Source of the DNA: HKCCE3408 sp039183205 | GTDB taxonomy: Bacteria; Pseudomonadota; Alphaproteobacteria; Rhodobacterales; Rhodobacteraceae | Direction: 5' to 3' | NCBI GenBank assembly: GCA_039183205.1 | Contig: JBCDBR010000010.1 | Span: 1-64,000 of the forward strand | DNA: 64,000 nucleotides | Shown here: piece by piece, positions 52,094 through 60,693 of the stretch | Position numbering within the stretch: position 1 is the first letter of the stretch | Layout of the letters: each line of letters begins with the position of its first letter | The notes under the pieces: model-generated | What the model saw: only the letters and a program-made list of their open reading frames with translations | The model's database searches: none | Told to the model about the DNA's origin: nothing | Position numbers and translations under genes: made by a program

Positions 52094-53716
52094 ATGACGA
52101 AAATCCGACTTTCCCTTTTCGACACCACTCTGCGCGATGGGCAGCAGACCCAGGGTGTGCAGTTTTCAACGCCAGAAAAAATCCGCATAGCAGAGGCGCT
52201 CGACCGCTTGGGTCTTGACTATATCGAAGGCGGTTGGCCCGGCGCCAACCCGACCGACAGCGCGTTTTTTCAGACCGCATTGCAGACGCGCGCGCGCATG
52301 ACCGCATTTGGTATGACCAAGCGGGCCGGGCGGTCAGCCGAAAACGACGAAGTCTTGGCCGGTGTCCTGAATGCCGGCACACAAGCGGTCTGTCTTGTCG
52401 GCAAATCCCACGTTTTTCATGTCGAGACTGCCTTGGGGATCACGCGGGACGAGAACCTGGACAATATTTCCAAGAGTTTTGCGCATATCGTGTCCCAAGG
52501 ACGCGAGGCGCTCTTTGATGCCGAGCATTTCTTTGACGGCTACAAGGCTGATCCAGGTTATGCCCTGGCCTGCCTTCACGCAGCGCTTGCGGCGGGGTGT
52601 CGGTGGGTTGTGCTCTGCGACACCAATGGCGGGACATTACCGGCCGAAATCGCGCGCATTGTCGAGGCCGCGATTGCCAGCGGCATCCCGGGCAAGCAGC
52701 TGGGTATTCACACCCATAACGACACCGAAACGGCTGTTGCCGGCAGTCTCGCCGCGGTGGAGGCCGGCGCGCGCCAAATTCAGGGCACGTTGAATGGGCT
52801 GGGTGAGCGCTGCGGCAATGCCAACCTGACGGCGCTGATCCCGAACCTGTTGCTGAAGGAGCCGTTTGCCAGCCGTTATGAGATCGGGGTCACTCCGGAG
52901 GCGCTGCAAGGTCTGACACGGATCAGCCGGACATTGGACGACATTCTCAACCGTGTGCCACAGCGCCAAGCGCCTTATGTCGGCGGGTCGGCCTTTGCCC
53001 ATAAAGCGGGGCTGCATGCCAGTGCGATCCTGAAGGACCCGACCACCTACGAACACATCGACCCGGCCGCGGTCGGCAATGCGCGCATCGTGCCGATGTC
53101 AAACCAAGCTGGGCAATCGAACCTGCGCAAACGCCTCAGCGAAGCGGGGCTTGATGTTGCCAAGGACAATCCCGCCTTGCCGCGCATCCTTGATGAGGTC
53201 AAGGCGCGCGAGGCCCGCGGCTACAGCTATGATACCGCGCAAGCGAGCTTTGAGTTGTTGGCGCGGCGCGAATTGGGCCAGTTGCCGCACTTTTTCGAGA
53301 TTAAGCGCTACAAGGTCACGGTTGAGCGGCGCAAAAACAAGCGCGATCAGATGATCAACCTCTCCGAGGCTGTGATCGTGGTGCAGATCGGGGCCGACAA
53401 GATGCTGTCGGTCTCGGAGAGCTTTGATGAAAGTGGGACCGACCGGGGACCGGTAAATGCGCTGTCAAAGGCGCTGGCCAAGGATCTTGGGCCCTATCAG
53501 GCCTATATCGACGATATCCGATTGGTCGATTTTAAGGTCCGCATCACCGAAGGCGGGACCGAGGCGCAGACCCGGGTCACCATCGACAGCGAGGATGGCG
53601 AGGGTCGGCGGTGGGCCACAGTTGGTGTCAGCCCGAACATCGTCGATGCAAGCTTCGAGGCGCTGGTTGATGCGATCACCTGGAAGTTGGTCCGCGACGG
53701 GGCAAAGCCGATATGA
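52094..53716 (+). CDS. cimA: (R)-citramalate synthase
   Basis: A 540-residue HMGL-like enzyme that condenses pyruvate and acetyl-CoA to citramalate, an entry to isoleucine. Seen are the N-terminal LFDTTLRDGQQTQGVQF, CDTNGGTLP near 179, GIHTHNDTETAVA near 210, GTLNGLGERCGNAN near 232 and a C-terminal LeuA-dimer-type regulatory domain (about 400-520). Start at ATG 52094 rather than GTG three codons earlier. The length and domain order fit CimA better than homocitrate synthase or 2-isopropylmalate synthase. Confidence 0.9.
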   Translation: MTKIRLSLFDTTLRDGQQTQGVQFSTPEKIRIAEALDRLGLDYIEGGWPGANPTDSAFFQTALQTRARMTAFGMTKRAGRSAENDEVLAGVLNAGTQAVCLVGKSHVFHVETALGITRDENLDNISKSFAHIVSQGREALFDAEHFFDGYKADPGYALACLHAALAAGCRWVVLCDTNGGTLPAEIARIVEAAIASGIPGKQLGIHTHNDTETAVAGSLAAVEAGARQIQGTLNGLGERCGNANLTALIPNLLLKEPFASRYEIGVTPEALQGLTRISRTLDDILNRVPQRQAPYVGGSAFAHKAGLHASAILKDPTTYEHIDPAAVGNARIVPMSNQAGQSNLRKRLSEAGLDVAKDNPALPRILDEVKAREARGYSYDTAQASFELLARRELGQLPHFFEIKRYKVTVERRKNKRDQMINLSEAVIVVQIGADKMLSVSESFDESGTDRGPVNALSKALAKDLGPYQAYIDDIRLVDFKVRITEGGTEAQTRVTIDSEDGEGRRWATVGVSPNIVDASFEALVDAITWKLVRDGAKPI

Positions 53717-54234
53717 AAGGTATTTCTGTCGTGAAATCAGCGGCGCTCGGGGTTTTTCTAACCGGACCAGTCACGGCGGAACCTGTGGCCATCTGCATCG
53801 CTGCCACATTTGACATGACCGCGGTAGATGAGCTTTCCGCCGTCAGTGAAACAAGCCTTTTTGTTGCCGCTGATGGCACTTTGAGCCGAAGCTCCATAGA
53901 CTTGGTCGATCCGATTTCCGGGGAGCGAACCACTTGGCATGATTCAACAGTTTTCGAAACAGCGTCCAATCAGCTTCCGCGCGCGCTTACCGGGGGTGCG
54001 GATCATGAGCGTGGAGATTGTGGGTCTGTTCGGTTTTTGCGGATAGAAACCACAGTTGTTAACGCGGACGGCACCTACTTCAGTCTGGACACTGATTGTC
54101 CCGCATTTGAGGTCACAGAGTATTTCTTGGACCTGGCCGGTTGGATGGGGGTGCCGGTCAGCGGCTACGTTGACCTCGAAATTTCCGCCCCCTTGGGTGT
54201 TTCACTATGCGAGGGGCTTGCGGTTGGATCATAA
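53713..54234 (+). CDS. Secreted protein of unknown function
   Basis: A 173-residue protein whose ATG overlaps the cimA stop (ATGA). A signal peptide (MKGISVVKSAALGVFLTGPV, cleavage near AEP at 22-24) precedes a domain with five cysteines and mostly beta-strand character. No family recognised. Codon use is somewhat less GC-biased than in cimA and the methyltransferase gene, and its 3' end overlaps the probable methyltransferase start, so it may be a late insertion in this unit. Confidence 0.6.
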   Translation: MKGISVVKSAALGVFLTGPVTAEPVAICIAATFDMTAVDELSAVSETSLFVAADGTLSRSSIDLVDPISGERTTWHDSTVFETASNQLPRALTGGADHERGDCGSVRFLRIETTVVNADGTYFSLDTDCPAFEVTEYFLDLAGWMGVPVSGYVDLEISAPLGVSLCEGLAVGS

Positions 54235-54964
54235 GGCCTTCTTCAAACTGCACCGGGATCTGCCCCGTGAGGGCCCGGGGGAGCGGGGGGATGTCGCCTG
54301 GGCCGCGGAGGTGGCTGGCTTGGCGCCCGACGCCGCAATCTGCGATGCCGCCTGCGGGCCCGGCGCCGATATCCCGGCCTTGCTTTTTGCCGCGCCGCAT
54401 GGCCGGGTGACAGGGTTCGATCTGCATCCGGGCTTTGTCGATGACGCCGCATCACGGTTTGCAACCGATGCGCGCGTACTGATTTTGCAGGGCCGCTTGA
54501 TCGCGAAGGACGATGGCCTGCCGGACCCGGCATCGCTTGGTCCGTTTGATCTGATCTGGTGCGCAGGTGCCGCTTATTTCGAAGGTGTTACAGAATGTCT
54601 GACGGCATGGATGCCGGCCTTGAAGCCCGGTGGGCATATCGCGTTTTCCGATGCGGTTTGGTTTACCGATCGCCCGAGCCCGGCAGTGGCCGCGCAATGG
54701 GAGGAATACCCCGACATGACCGATCCAGCGGGGATCGACGACCGGGTGCGGGCGGCGGGATTTGAAACCTGTGCCGCGCGCGCGCTGAGCGACGCCGCAT
54801 GGGAAGGCTATTACGGGCCGATGGAACGCCGCATTGCTGAGCTGCGCCCGGGGGCGGATGCAGCCCTGGCTCAAATCCTCGATCAAGAGGCCAAAGAGGC
54901 CCAGCTTTGGCGCGCGCCTCGCGATGAATTTGGGTATCTTTTGTCGGTCGTGCGGCCAGTATGA
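54224..54964 (+). CDS. Class I SAM-dependent methyltransferase
   Basis: I propose the TTG at 54224, with GAGGGG seven bases before it, giving 246 residues starting with LDHKAFFKLHRDLPREGPGE; the open frame upstream overlaps the secreted protein and is not coding. Motif I is ICDAACGPGADIPALL near 40, motif II GFDLHPGFVDDA near 65, and an IWCAGAAYFEG segment near 110 follows. A small-molecule methyltransferase is likely; the substrate is unknown. The gene ends by overlapping the next (ATGA). Confidence 0.72.
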   Translation: MDHKAFFKLHRDLPREGPGERGDVAWAAEVAGLAPDAAICDAACGPGADIPALLFAAPHGRVTGFDLHPGFVDDAASRFATDARVLILQGRLIAKDDGLPDPASLGPFDLIWCAGAAYFEGVTECLTAWMPALKPGGHIAFSDAVWFTDRPSPAVAAQWEEYPDMTDPAGIDDRVRAAGFETCAARALSDAAWEGYYGPMERRIAELRPGADAALAQILDQEAKEAQLWRAPRDEFGYLLSVVRPV

Positions 54965-55719
54965 GCTTGCAAGCCTGCGCAGATGTGGTGGCGCGGGGTG
55001 ATCCAGACAGATTTCGCGCCGCGATGGCCGCGCCGGTGGCTGCGCGCCGCGTGTTATTTCCACTTTATGCCTTTAATGTCGAAGTGGCGCGCGCTCCATG
55101 GGTCACTGCCGAGCCTTTGATTGCAGAGATGCGGCTGCAATGGTGGATCGACGCTCTGGCGGAGGTCGAAACCGGCGCTGTGGTGCGGCGCCATGAGGTG
55201 GTGACGCCCTTGGCCGCCGTCCTAATCCCGAGCGATGTGCCGATCCTGCAACGCATGATCGAAGCGCGGCGCCGCGAGGCGCGCCGCGAGCCCCTGATCG
55301 CCGCCGCGGATCTTGCGACCTTTGCATCCGACACAGCAGGCAGCCTGTTCTGGGTTGCGGCCCATGCGCTCGACCGCGATCAAGACCTTCAGGTGATCGC
55401 ATCGCGCGCCCAAGCGGTCGGGCTTTTGTCGGGGCTTGCCAATTATTTTCTCGCCGTGCCGGATTTTCTGGCGCGCGGCCTCAACCCCTTGCCAGACATG
55501 ACCGAACGGGCGTTTGCCGATTTGATCGATGCAGCCCTGGCCGCGCCGGCCGGTCGAGCCCCGACACGGGCGCAACGGATCGCGGAATTGCCAGCTTGGC
55601 GCGCACGCGGCATCCTCAAACGGGCGCGCCGCGACCCGGCGGCCGTACCCAAAGGTGGTCTCGAAGAGGCGCCGTTTTTGCGGCAGATGGCGCTTTTATG
55701 GGCTGCGCGCGGTCTTTAG
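54961..55719 (+). CDS. Squalene/phytoene synthase family protein, NDUFAF6-like
   Basis: A 252-residue protein of the trans-isoprenyl diphosphate synthase, head-to-head type. The position of the first Asp-rich motif (DDxVD in active enzymes) reads LYAFNVEVARAPWVT near 36, with no Asp pair, while LRLQWWIDAL near 60 keeps the fold signature. This matches the NDUFAF6 branch, linked to complex I assembly in mitochondria, more than a carotenoid or hopanoid enzyme. ATGA overlap with the methyltransferase gene. Catalysis of isoprenoid condensation is unlikely. Confidence 0.8.
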   Translation: MSLQACADVVARGDPDRFRAAMAAPVAARRVLFPLYAFNVEVARAPWVTAEPLIAEMRLQWWIDALAEVETGAVVRRHEVVTPLAAVLIPSDVPILQRMIEARRREARREPLIAAADLATFASDTAGSLFWVAAHALDRDQDLQVIASRAQAVGLLSGLANYFLAVPDFLARGLNPLPDMTERAFADLIDAALAAPAGRAPTRAQRIAELPAWRARGILKRARRDPAAVPKGGLEEAPFLRQMALLWAARGL

Positions 55720-56942
55720 GCGCCGCCCTGCGGCTCGGTCTGCGGGCGAAGGGAGAGCCAGATGAGCGAGCCGCCGGCCAGGGCCAGAAACGGCAACATC
55801 GCCATATTAACCGCGGTCCAGCCGGCCTCCGCACCGCCGCCGGTGCCCATCAGCGCCCCCGACGCCAATGAGGCAATTGTGACGCAGCCGAAAACGGCGG
55901 TGTCGTTCAGTCCTTGGATGCGCCCCCGTTCCGCAATGCTGTGGCACGAGGCCAAAAGGGTTGTCGCGCCGACAAAGCCGAAATTCCAACCCAGACCCAG
56001 CAAAACCAAGGCGATGAAGAATTGGTGAAGCGCCACGCCCGACAGCGCGACGACACCGGCCAAGGCCAGCAAAAAGAGACCCGTCGCCATGATCTGGATC
56101 ACCCCGAACCGGCGGATCAGATGACCGGTGAAAAAGGACGGCGCAAACATCGCGATCACATGGGCTGAGACGACGTCAGAGGCATTGCCGGTGGTAAAGC
56201 CGCAACCGACCACGGCTAAGGGCGTCGATGTCATCATCAGGTTCATCAACGAATAGCTGACCATGCCGCAGATGATGGCGACGAGAATGCGCGGGTCCCG
56301 CAGCATCTCTGCCCGACTGCGCCCTTCGGACGCGCTTTTGCGGGGCGGCGGCGGAAGATCGAGAAACGCAAAAAGCCAAACGCCGACAAAGTTCAGGACA
56401 GCGATGGCAATAAAGCATCCAACAAAGGGAACAATCATCGACGTCTCGGTCAGCTTGACCAATTGCGGGCCAATGAACGCCGACAAAAGTCCGCCGGCCA
56501 GGACGTAGGAAATCGCCTTTGGTCGGAATGCGTCAGAGGCGCTATCGGCAGCGGCAAACCGGTAAAATGCCTGCGCCGACATATAGATACCGCTCAAATA
56601 GGCGCCGACCAGGAAGGTTGGGAAATGCCCGACCCAAAGCCCGTAAGCGGAAATCGTGCCCCCCAAAAACCCGCCCAAAGCACCCAGCACAAAACCGGCG
56701 CGGCGGCCATAACGCTGCATGAAGGCGGCCAGCCACCATGACGTTGTCATTGAGCCGAAAACAATCAACGAGATCGGCGCGGTCGCCAAAAGCGGCGTGG
56801 GGGCAATCATCTGGCCTGCCAAGCCGGCAACAACGAACAGGATCGGCATTTGCGCACCCAGGATCGCCTGGGCGGCGATCAACACCGCAATGTTTCGGAT
56901 CACGTTGGCCGACGGGGCAGGGGATGAGATCGCATCGCTCAT
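55716..56942 (-). CDS. Major facilitator superfamily transporter
   Basis: A 408-residue membrane protein with twelve predicted segments in two halves. The segment after TM2 (MQRYGRRAGFVLGALGGFLG near 70) matches the MFS loop 2-3 pattern (G-x-x-x-D-R-x-G-R-R). An Arg/Lys-rich cytoplasmic loop lies mid-protein near 205. Substrate unknown; most alike to YfcJ-like or multidrug exporters. Convergent by four bases with the phytoene-synthase-like gene. Confidence 0.85.
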   Translation of the reverse strand: MSDAISSPAPSANVIRNIAVLIAAQAILGAQMPILFVVAGLAGQMIAPTPLLATAPISLIVFGSMTTSWWLAAFMQRYGRRAGFVLGALGGFLGGTISAYGLWVGHFPTFLVGAYLSGIYMSAQAFYRFAAADSASDAFRPKAISYVLAGGLLSAFIGPQLVKLTETSMIVPFVGCFIAIAVLNFVGVWLFAFLDLPPPPRKSASEGRSRAEMLRDPRILVAIICGMVSYSLMNLMMTSTPLAVVGCGFTTGNASDVVSAHVIAMFAPSFFTGHLIRRFGVIQIMATGLFLLALAGVVALSGVALHQFFIALVLLGLGWNFGFVGATTLLASCHSIAERGRIQGLNDTAVFGCVTIASLASGALMGTGGGAEAGWTAVNMAMLPFLALAGGSLIWLSLRPQTEPQGGA

Positions 56943-57020
56943 GGCATTGGCCTAGCTGCTTGGTTGCGCCCCGTCCAGGGCCGTGGAAAACATGGCACGC
57001 AATTTGATGAGGTTTTGTCT

Positions 57021-57644
57021 GTGGTGCGGATCCGAAATGCATCTGATCTGGCCCGTGGCGCGGCTGCGTTGGTCGCCTGTGAGCCGCGCTTTGGGCCGGT
57101 CTTGGACCATGTCGGCACATTGCCTCTAAGACTGCGCCCCGACGGATTTGCGACGCTCTTAAACGCGATTGTCAGCCAACAGGTCTCGACCGCCTCGGCC
57201 GCGGCAATTTGGGCACGGATGGAGGCTTCGGGATTGACCACGCCCAAAGCGTTGGCCGCAGCCGATGACGCAGCCTTGCGCGCTGCGGGCCTGTCGCGTC
57301 CAAAACAACGCTATGCGCGCGCGCTCGCCGAGGCTGATCTCGATTATGACGCCTTGCGCGACACCACCCCTGACCATGTCGTTGCGCAATTAACGGCCCT
57401 GCCTGGAATTGGGGTTTGGACGGCCGAGATCTATGCAAAATTCGCGCTTGGCCATGCCGATGTCTTCGCCGCCGGTGATTTGGCATTGCAAGAAGCGACG
57501 CGCATCTTGTTTGATCTGCCGGACCGGCCGTCGGAAAAGGCGTTGCGGGTGCAAGCTGAGGCCTGGTCGCCCTGGCGTGCGGTGGCCGCACGCGCCTTGT
57601 GGGCCTTCTACCGGATCGAAAAGGGGCGCGAAGGGATAAAATGA
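57021..57644 (+). CDS. DNA-3-methyladenine glycosylase II (AlkA-like)
   Basis: A 207-residue base-excision repair glycosylase of the HhH-GPD family. I use the GTG at 57021 with GATGAGG upstream; the TTG further left gives an unusual leader. The helix-hairpin-helix (LTALPGIGVWTAEIYAKFAL near 118-137) is followed by the catalytic Asp in FAAGDLALQEA near 153. Short, without the N-terminal AlkA domain, as in many alphaproteobacterial versions. The stop overlaps the next start (ATGATG). Confidence 0.86.
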   Translation: MVRIRNASDLARGAAALVACEPRFGPVLDHVGTLPLRLRPDGFATLLNAIVSQQVSTASAAAIWARMEASGLTTPKALAAADDAALRAAGLSRPKQRYARALAEADLDYDALRDTTPDHVVAQLTALPGIGVWTAEIYAKFALGHADVFAAGDLALQEATRILFDLPDRPSEKALRVQAEAWSPWRAVAARALWAFYRIEKGREGIK

Positions 57645-58318
57645 TGCGACGCTTGGACTTTGGCCGCAAGGGCCCGGAAAATCCGGACCGGTTGGTGATT
57701 TTGCTGCACGGCTATGGTGCCGATGGGGCGGACCTTTTGGGCTTGGCCGATCCGATGATGCCGCATCTGCCGGCAACGGCCTTCATCGCGCCCGATGCGC
57801 CCGAGCGCTCGGCGATGAACCCGATGGGCTTCCAATGGTGTCCGATCCCTTGGATTGACGGCTCCAGCGAAGAACAGGCCGAAGCGGGGATGGCGTTGGC
57901 GGTTGACGATTTGAATGCGTTTCTCGATCAAATGATGCAACACGAAGGCGTCGCGCCGGCCTCGGTGGCGCTGTTCGGGTTTAGCCAAGGAACGATGATG
58001 AGCTTGCATATCGCGCCCCGCCGCGCCGAGGCGTTCGCGGGCGTTGTCGGATTTTCGGGGCGGCTTCTTTATCCGGAGCGGCTGGCCGAGGACGTTCGGA
58101 CGCGCCCGCCGGTTCTGCTTGTGCATGGCGACCAAGACGATGTGGTGCCGCCGCAGAACTTGCCTGACGCCGCGCAGGCGCTTGAGGCGGCAGGCTGGTC
58201 AGAGGTCTATGCCCATATCATGCACGGCACGGGCCATGGCATCGCGCCCGATGGACTTCGCGTCGCACTTGGCTTCTTGCGGAAGATTTTTGACCTCGAA
58301 GCCGACGCGGTTTCATAG
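57641..58318 (+). CDS. Alpha/beta hydrolase (carboxylesterase/phospholipase family)
   Basis: A 225-residue alpha/beta hydrolase starting MMRRLDFGRKGP in the stop of alkA. Oxyanion loop LLHGYGADGADLL near 22, nucleophile GFSQGTM near 117, Asp in HGDQDDVVP near 168 and His in GTGHGI near 200. This is the pattern of the lysophospholipase/carboxylesterase (YpfH) group. Substrate unknown. It ends overlapping the convergent VOC gene by six bases. Confidence 0.85.
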   Translation: MMRRLDFGRKGPENPDRLVILLHGYGADGADLLGLADPMMPHLPATAFIAPDAPERSAMNPMGFQWCPIPWIDGSSEEQAEAGMALAVDDLNAFLDQMMQHEGVAPASVALFGFSQGTMMSLHIAPRRAEAFAGVVGFSGRLLYPERLAEDVRTRPPVLLVHGDQDDVVPPQNLPDAAQALEAAGWSEVYAHIMHGTGHGIAPDGLRVALGFLRKIFDLEADAVS

Positions 58319-58723
58319 GCCCCACAAATGAGGTTCTGCAAATTCCAAGGAATTGCCGGCCGGGTCGCGAAAATAGATCGAGCGGGCGCCGCCGGGCCAA
58401 GTGAAGTCGGCCTCGATCGCAAGTCCGGCCGCTTCGAGCTTGGCGCGCCACGCAGAGAGCTCTGTTGCGGTTGCGGCGAAACACACATGGCCCGGCCCGC
58501 GCGCGCCATGGGGTGGGACGGGCAGGGCATCAGGTGCCGCGGGATGTTCGGTCTGGGTTGGGTTGAAGATCAACAAGATGCTGTGGCCGGCACGGTAAAA
58601 CACGTGACGAGCACCCACACGTAGGACCTTTTCGAAGCCCAATACGCCGCCATAGAATGCCTCGGCCACATCAAGGTCGGGGCAATACAAAGCGGCTTCA
58701 AGAATATTTGGACCCGTTGGCAT
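58313..58723 (-). CDS. VOC family (glyoxalase-like) protein
   Basis: A 136-residue vicinal-oxygen-chelate fold protein with two beta-alpha-beta-beta-beta units, starting MPTGPNILEAALYCPDLDVA; the second unit has GHVCFAA and ends YFRDPAGNSLEFAEP with a metal-ligand Glu. Related to lactoylglutathione lyase, fosfomycin-resistance and dioxygenase proteins; which reaction is not visible. ATG at 58723 rather than the GTG/ATG three codons earlier. Confidence 0.8.
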   Translation of the reverse strand: MPTGPNILEAALYCPDLDVAEAFYGGVLGFEKVLRVGARHVFYRAGHSILLIFNPTQTEHPAAPDALPVPPHGARGPGHVCFAATATELSAWRAKLEAAGLAIEADFTWPGGARSIYFRDPAGNSLEFAEPHLWGL

Positions 58724-58842
58724 AACGAACACAGTCTAGCGCGCAACCGAATAAGGCGGAACCGTAGGTCGCCGTCACAATTCTGTAAGCCGATGCGTAT
58801 ATTCCAAATCCAGACCCTGCCACTAGAAAGCGGGGGTTGTCA

Positions 58843-58895
58843 CTTGCCCAAGGCAAGATATAGTAACCTTAAGGTCGGAGCGGGGCTCCCGCTTT
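58843..58895 (+). promoter_or_regulatory. Structured leader upstream of the HNH nuclease gene
   Basis: The 200-bp gap before the HNH gene holds three palindromes in a row: CTTGCC-CAA-GGCAAG (58843-58857), ACCTTAAGGT (58866-58875) and AGCGGG-GCT-CCCGCT followed by TT (58879-58895). The last is terminator-like and lies 44 bases before the start codon, so it could act as an attenuator. GGAGCGGAG stands eight bases before the ATG. Confidence 0.4.
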
Positions 58896-58938
58896 GATGC
58901 CAAAGTGAGGCAAGCGAGCCGGGAGCGGAGTCTCTGAC

Positions 58939-59523
58939 ATGGACGGCAATTTCAGGACGAACTTCGTACGCGAACCGGGCAGTTTGAGGCAGCATCCGGC
59001 GCTTGTTCTTAATGCCGACTACCGGCCGCTGTCATACTATCCTTTGTCTTTGTGGCCCTGGCAGGAAGCGGTGAAGGCTGCGTTTCTCGAGCGGGTGCAG
59101 ATCGTTGCGGAATACGACGCCGTCGTGCGGTCGCCGACCACGGAAATCCGCATCCCATCGGTTGTGGTGCTAAAGGACTATGTCAAACCGCAAAAACGGG
59201 TGGCCTTCACACGCTTTAACCTGTTTTTGCGCGACGAATTCAGCTGCCAATATTGCGGCGCGCGCGGCGATCTGACCTTTGATCATGTCGTTCCCCGCGC
59301 CCGGGGCGGCGTGACCAGTTGGGAAAACGTCGTGGCAGCGTGTTCAAAATGCAACCTTAAGAAGGGGTCCAAAAGCTTGCGTCAGGCGGGGTTGAGCCTG
59401 CGCAAGCCACCCCGGCAACCCGGAGCGGAAGAACTGCGCAATATGGGCCGAAAATTCCCGCCCAACCATCTGCATGAGACGTGGTTGGATTTCCTCTACT
59501 GGGACGCTGAGCTTCAGGCCTAA
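58939..59523 (+). CDS. HNH endonuclease family protein
   Basis: A 194-residue protein with a C-terminal HNH domain (about 95-145): CQYCGARGDLTFDHVVPRAR, then TSWENVVAACSKCNLKKGSK. Two CxxC pairs bind zinc, and the Asp-His, Asn and His-equivalent positions fit an active site. The N-terminal part (VLNADYRPLSYYPLSLWPWQ) is conserved in a large stand-alone group found in most Rhodobacterales genomes, so it is not a mobile-element enzyme by context. Biological role unknown. Confidence 0.85.
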   Translation: MDGNFRTNFVREPGSLRQHPALVLNADYRPLSYYPLSLWPWQEAVKAAFLERVQIVAEYDAVVRSPTTEIRIPSVVVLKDYVKPQKRVAFTRFNLFLRDEFSCQYCGARGDLTFDHVVPRARGGVTSWENVVAACSKCNLKKGSKSLRQAGLSLRKPPRQPGAEELRNMGRKFPPNHLHETWLDFLYWDAELQA

Positions 59524-59592
59524 ACGCAGTATTTTCGGTGCTGCGTTCGGGCTGGGCTTGCACCCGCGATCCGGTCTTGTAGGCTCTGCCGC

Positions 59593-60555
59593 ATGAGCGA
59601 TTTTCTCCCCCCTTCGGGCACCGATTTGCCGCGCTATGCCGGTGTGCCGTCTTTCATGCGGCTGCCTTATATTCCCCATGGCGATGCGCGACGGGCAGCC
59701 GTGGATATAGGCTTGCTTGGCATGCCTTGGGATGGCGCGACCTCGAACAGGCCCGGTGCGCGACACGGGCCGAGGGCGTTGCGCGACGCCTCGACCATGA
59801 TCCGCGAAATGAACCGGACGACCGGGCAAAAACCGTTTCACGATAGAAACATCGCCGATATGGGGGATGTCGCGATGAGCCCCGTGGACCAAGATGAAGC
59901 GCTTGCTGCCGCGGAAGCCGCTGTTGCGGATCTTTTGGCCTCTGGCATCACGCCGTTCATGGTTGGCGGAGATCACTTGTGCACGCTGACGACCTTGCGG
60001 GCCTTGGCCAAGCACCGCGATGCGCCGCTCGGACTTTTGCTGCTGGACAGCCATACCGATCTCTATCCGCCCTATTTCGGCGGCAAGACGCTAACCCATG
60101 GAAATCCGTTTCGCCAAGCGATCGACGAGGGGCTTCTTGATCCCAAGCGCTGTTTTATGGCGGGCATGCGCGGGACGTCCTACAATACCTCCGATTTCGA
60201 TTATGGGCACGAAAAGGGCGTCACCATCTTGCCGATGGAAAAATGTGTAGAGTTGGGGTGGAACGCGGTAATGATGATGGCCCATGACGTAACCGCTGCT
60301 GGACCAACTTATTTCAGCTTCGATATCGACTTTATCGATCCATCCTTCGCGCCGGGTACAGGCACGCCGGAAATTGGCGGGCCCAATAGCTTCGATGCCG
60401 TGCAATGTGTGCGGATGAGCCGCGGCATCGACATCGTGGCGGCTGATTTGGTTGAGGTCTCACCGCCCTTTGATCCCTCCGGTGGCACCGCTTGGCTGGG
60501 CGCGTCGATCATATTTGAGATGCTCTGCGCGATGATCCCGCCGGAGACCGATTAA
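59593..60555 (+). CDS. speB: Agmatinase/ureohydrolase
   Basis: A 320-residue manganese ureohydrolase: GGDHLCTL near 119 and LLDSHTDLYPPYFGGKTLTH near 150 (usual DAHxD, here DSHTD) carry His and Asp ligands, and SFDIDFIDPSFAPGTGTPE near 243 the remaining two Asp. The family includes agmatinase, guanidinobutyrase and related enzymes; agmatinase is the common call, forming putrescine and urea, but the substrate-determining loop does not decide it. 70 bases after the HNH gene. Confidence 0.85.
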   Translation: MSDFLPPSGTDLPRYAGVPSFMRLPYIPHGDARRAAVDIGLLGMPWDGATSNRPGARHGPRALRDASTMIREMNRTTGQKPFHDRNIADMGDVAMSPVDQDEALAAAEAAVADLLASGITPFMVGGDHLCTLTTLRALAKHRDAPLGLLLLDSHTDLYPPYFGGKTLTHGNPFRQAIDEGLLDPKRCFMAGMRGTSYNTSDFDYGHEKGVTILPMEKCVELGWNAVMMMAHDVTAAGPTYFSFDIDFIDPSFAPGTGTPEIGGPNSFDAVQCVRMSRGIDIVAADLVEVSPPFDPSGGTAWLGASIIFEMLCAMIPPETD

Positions 60556-60693
60556 GATGCGGCCGACCCTTACGCGCGTTAGATATGGCCACGCCAACGG
60601 CTTAGGACCAAGGAATTTGCGAAAGCTTGCGCAAACGGCCCGCGCGGGATGTTGTCCCGGCAGGCGGCCTGGCGGATTAAAAAGGGGACGGTA

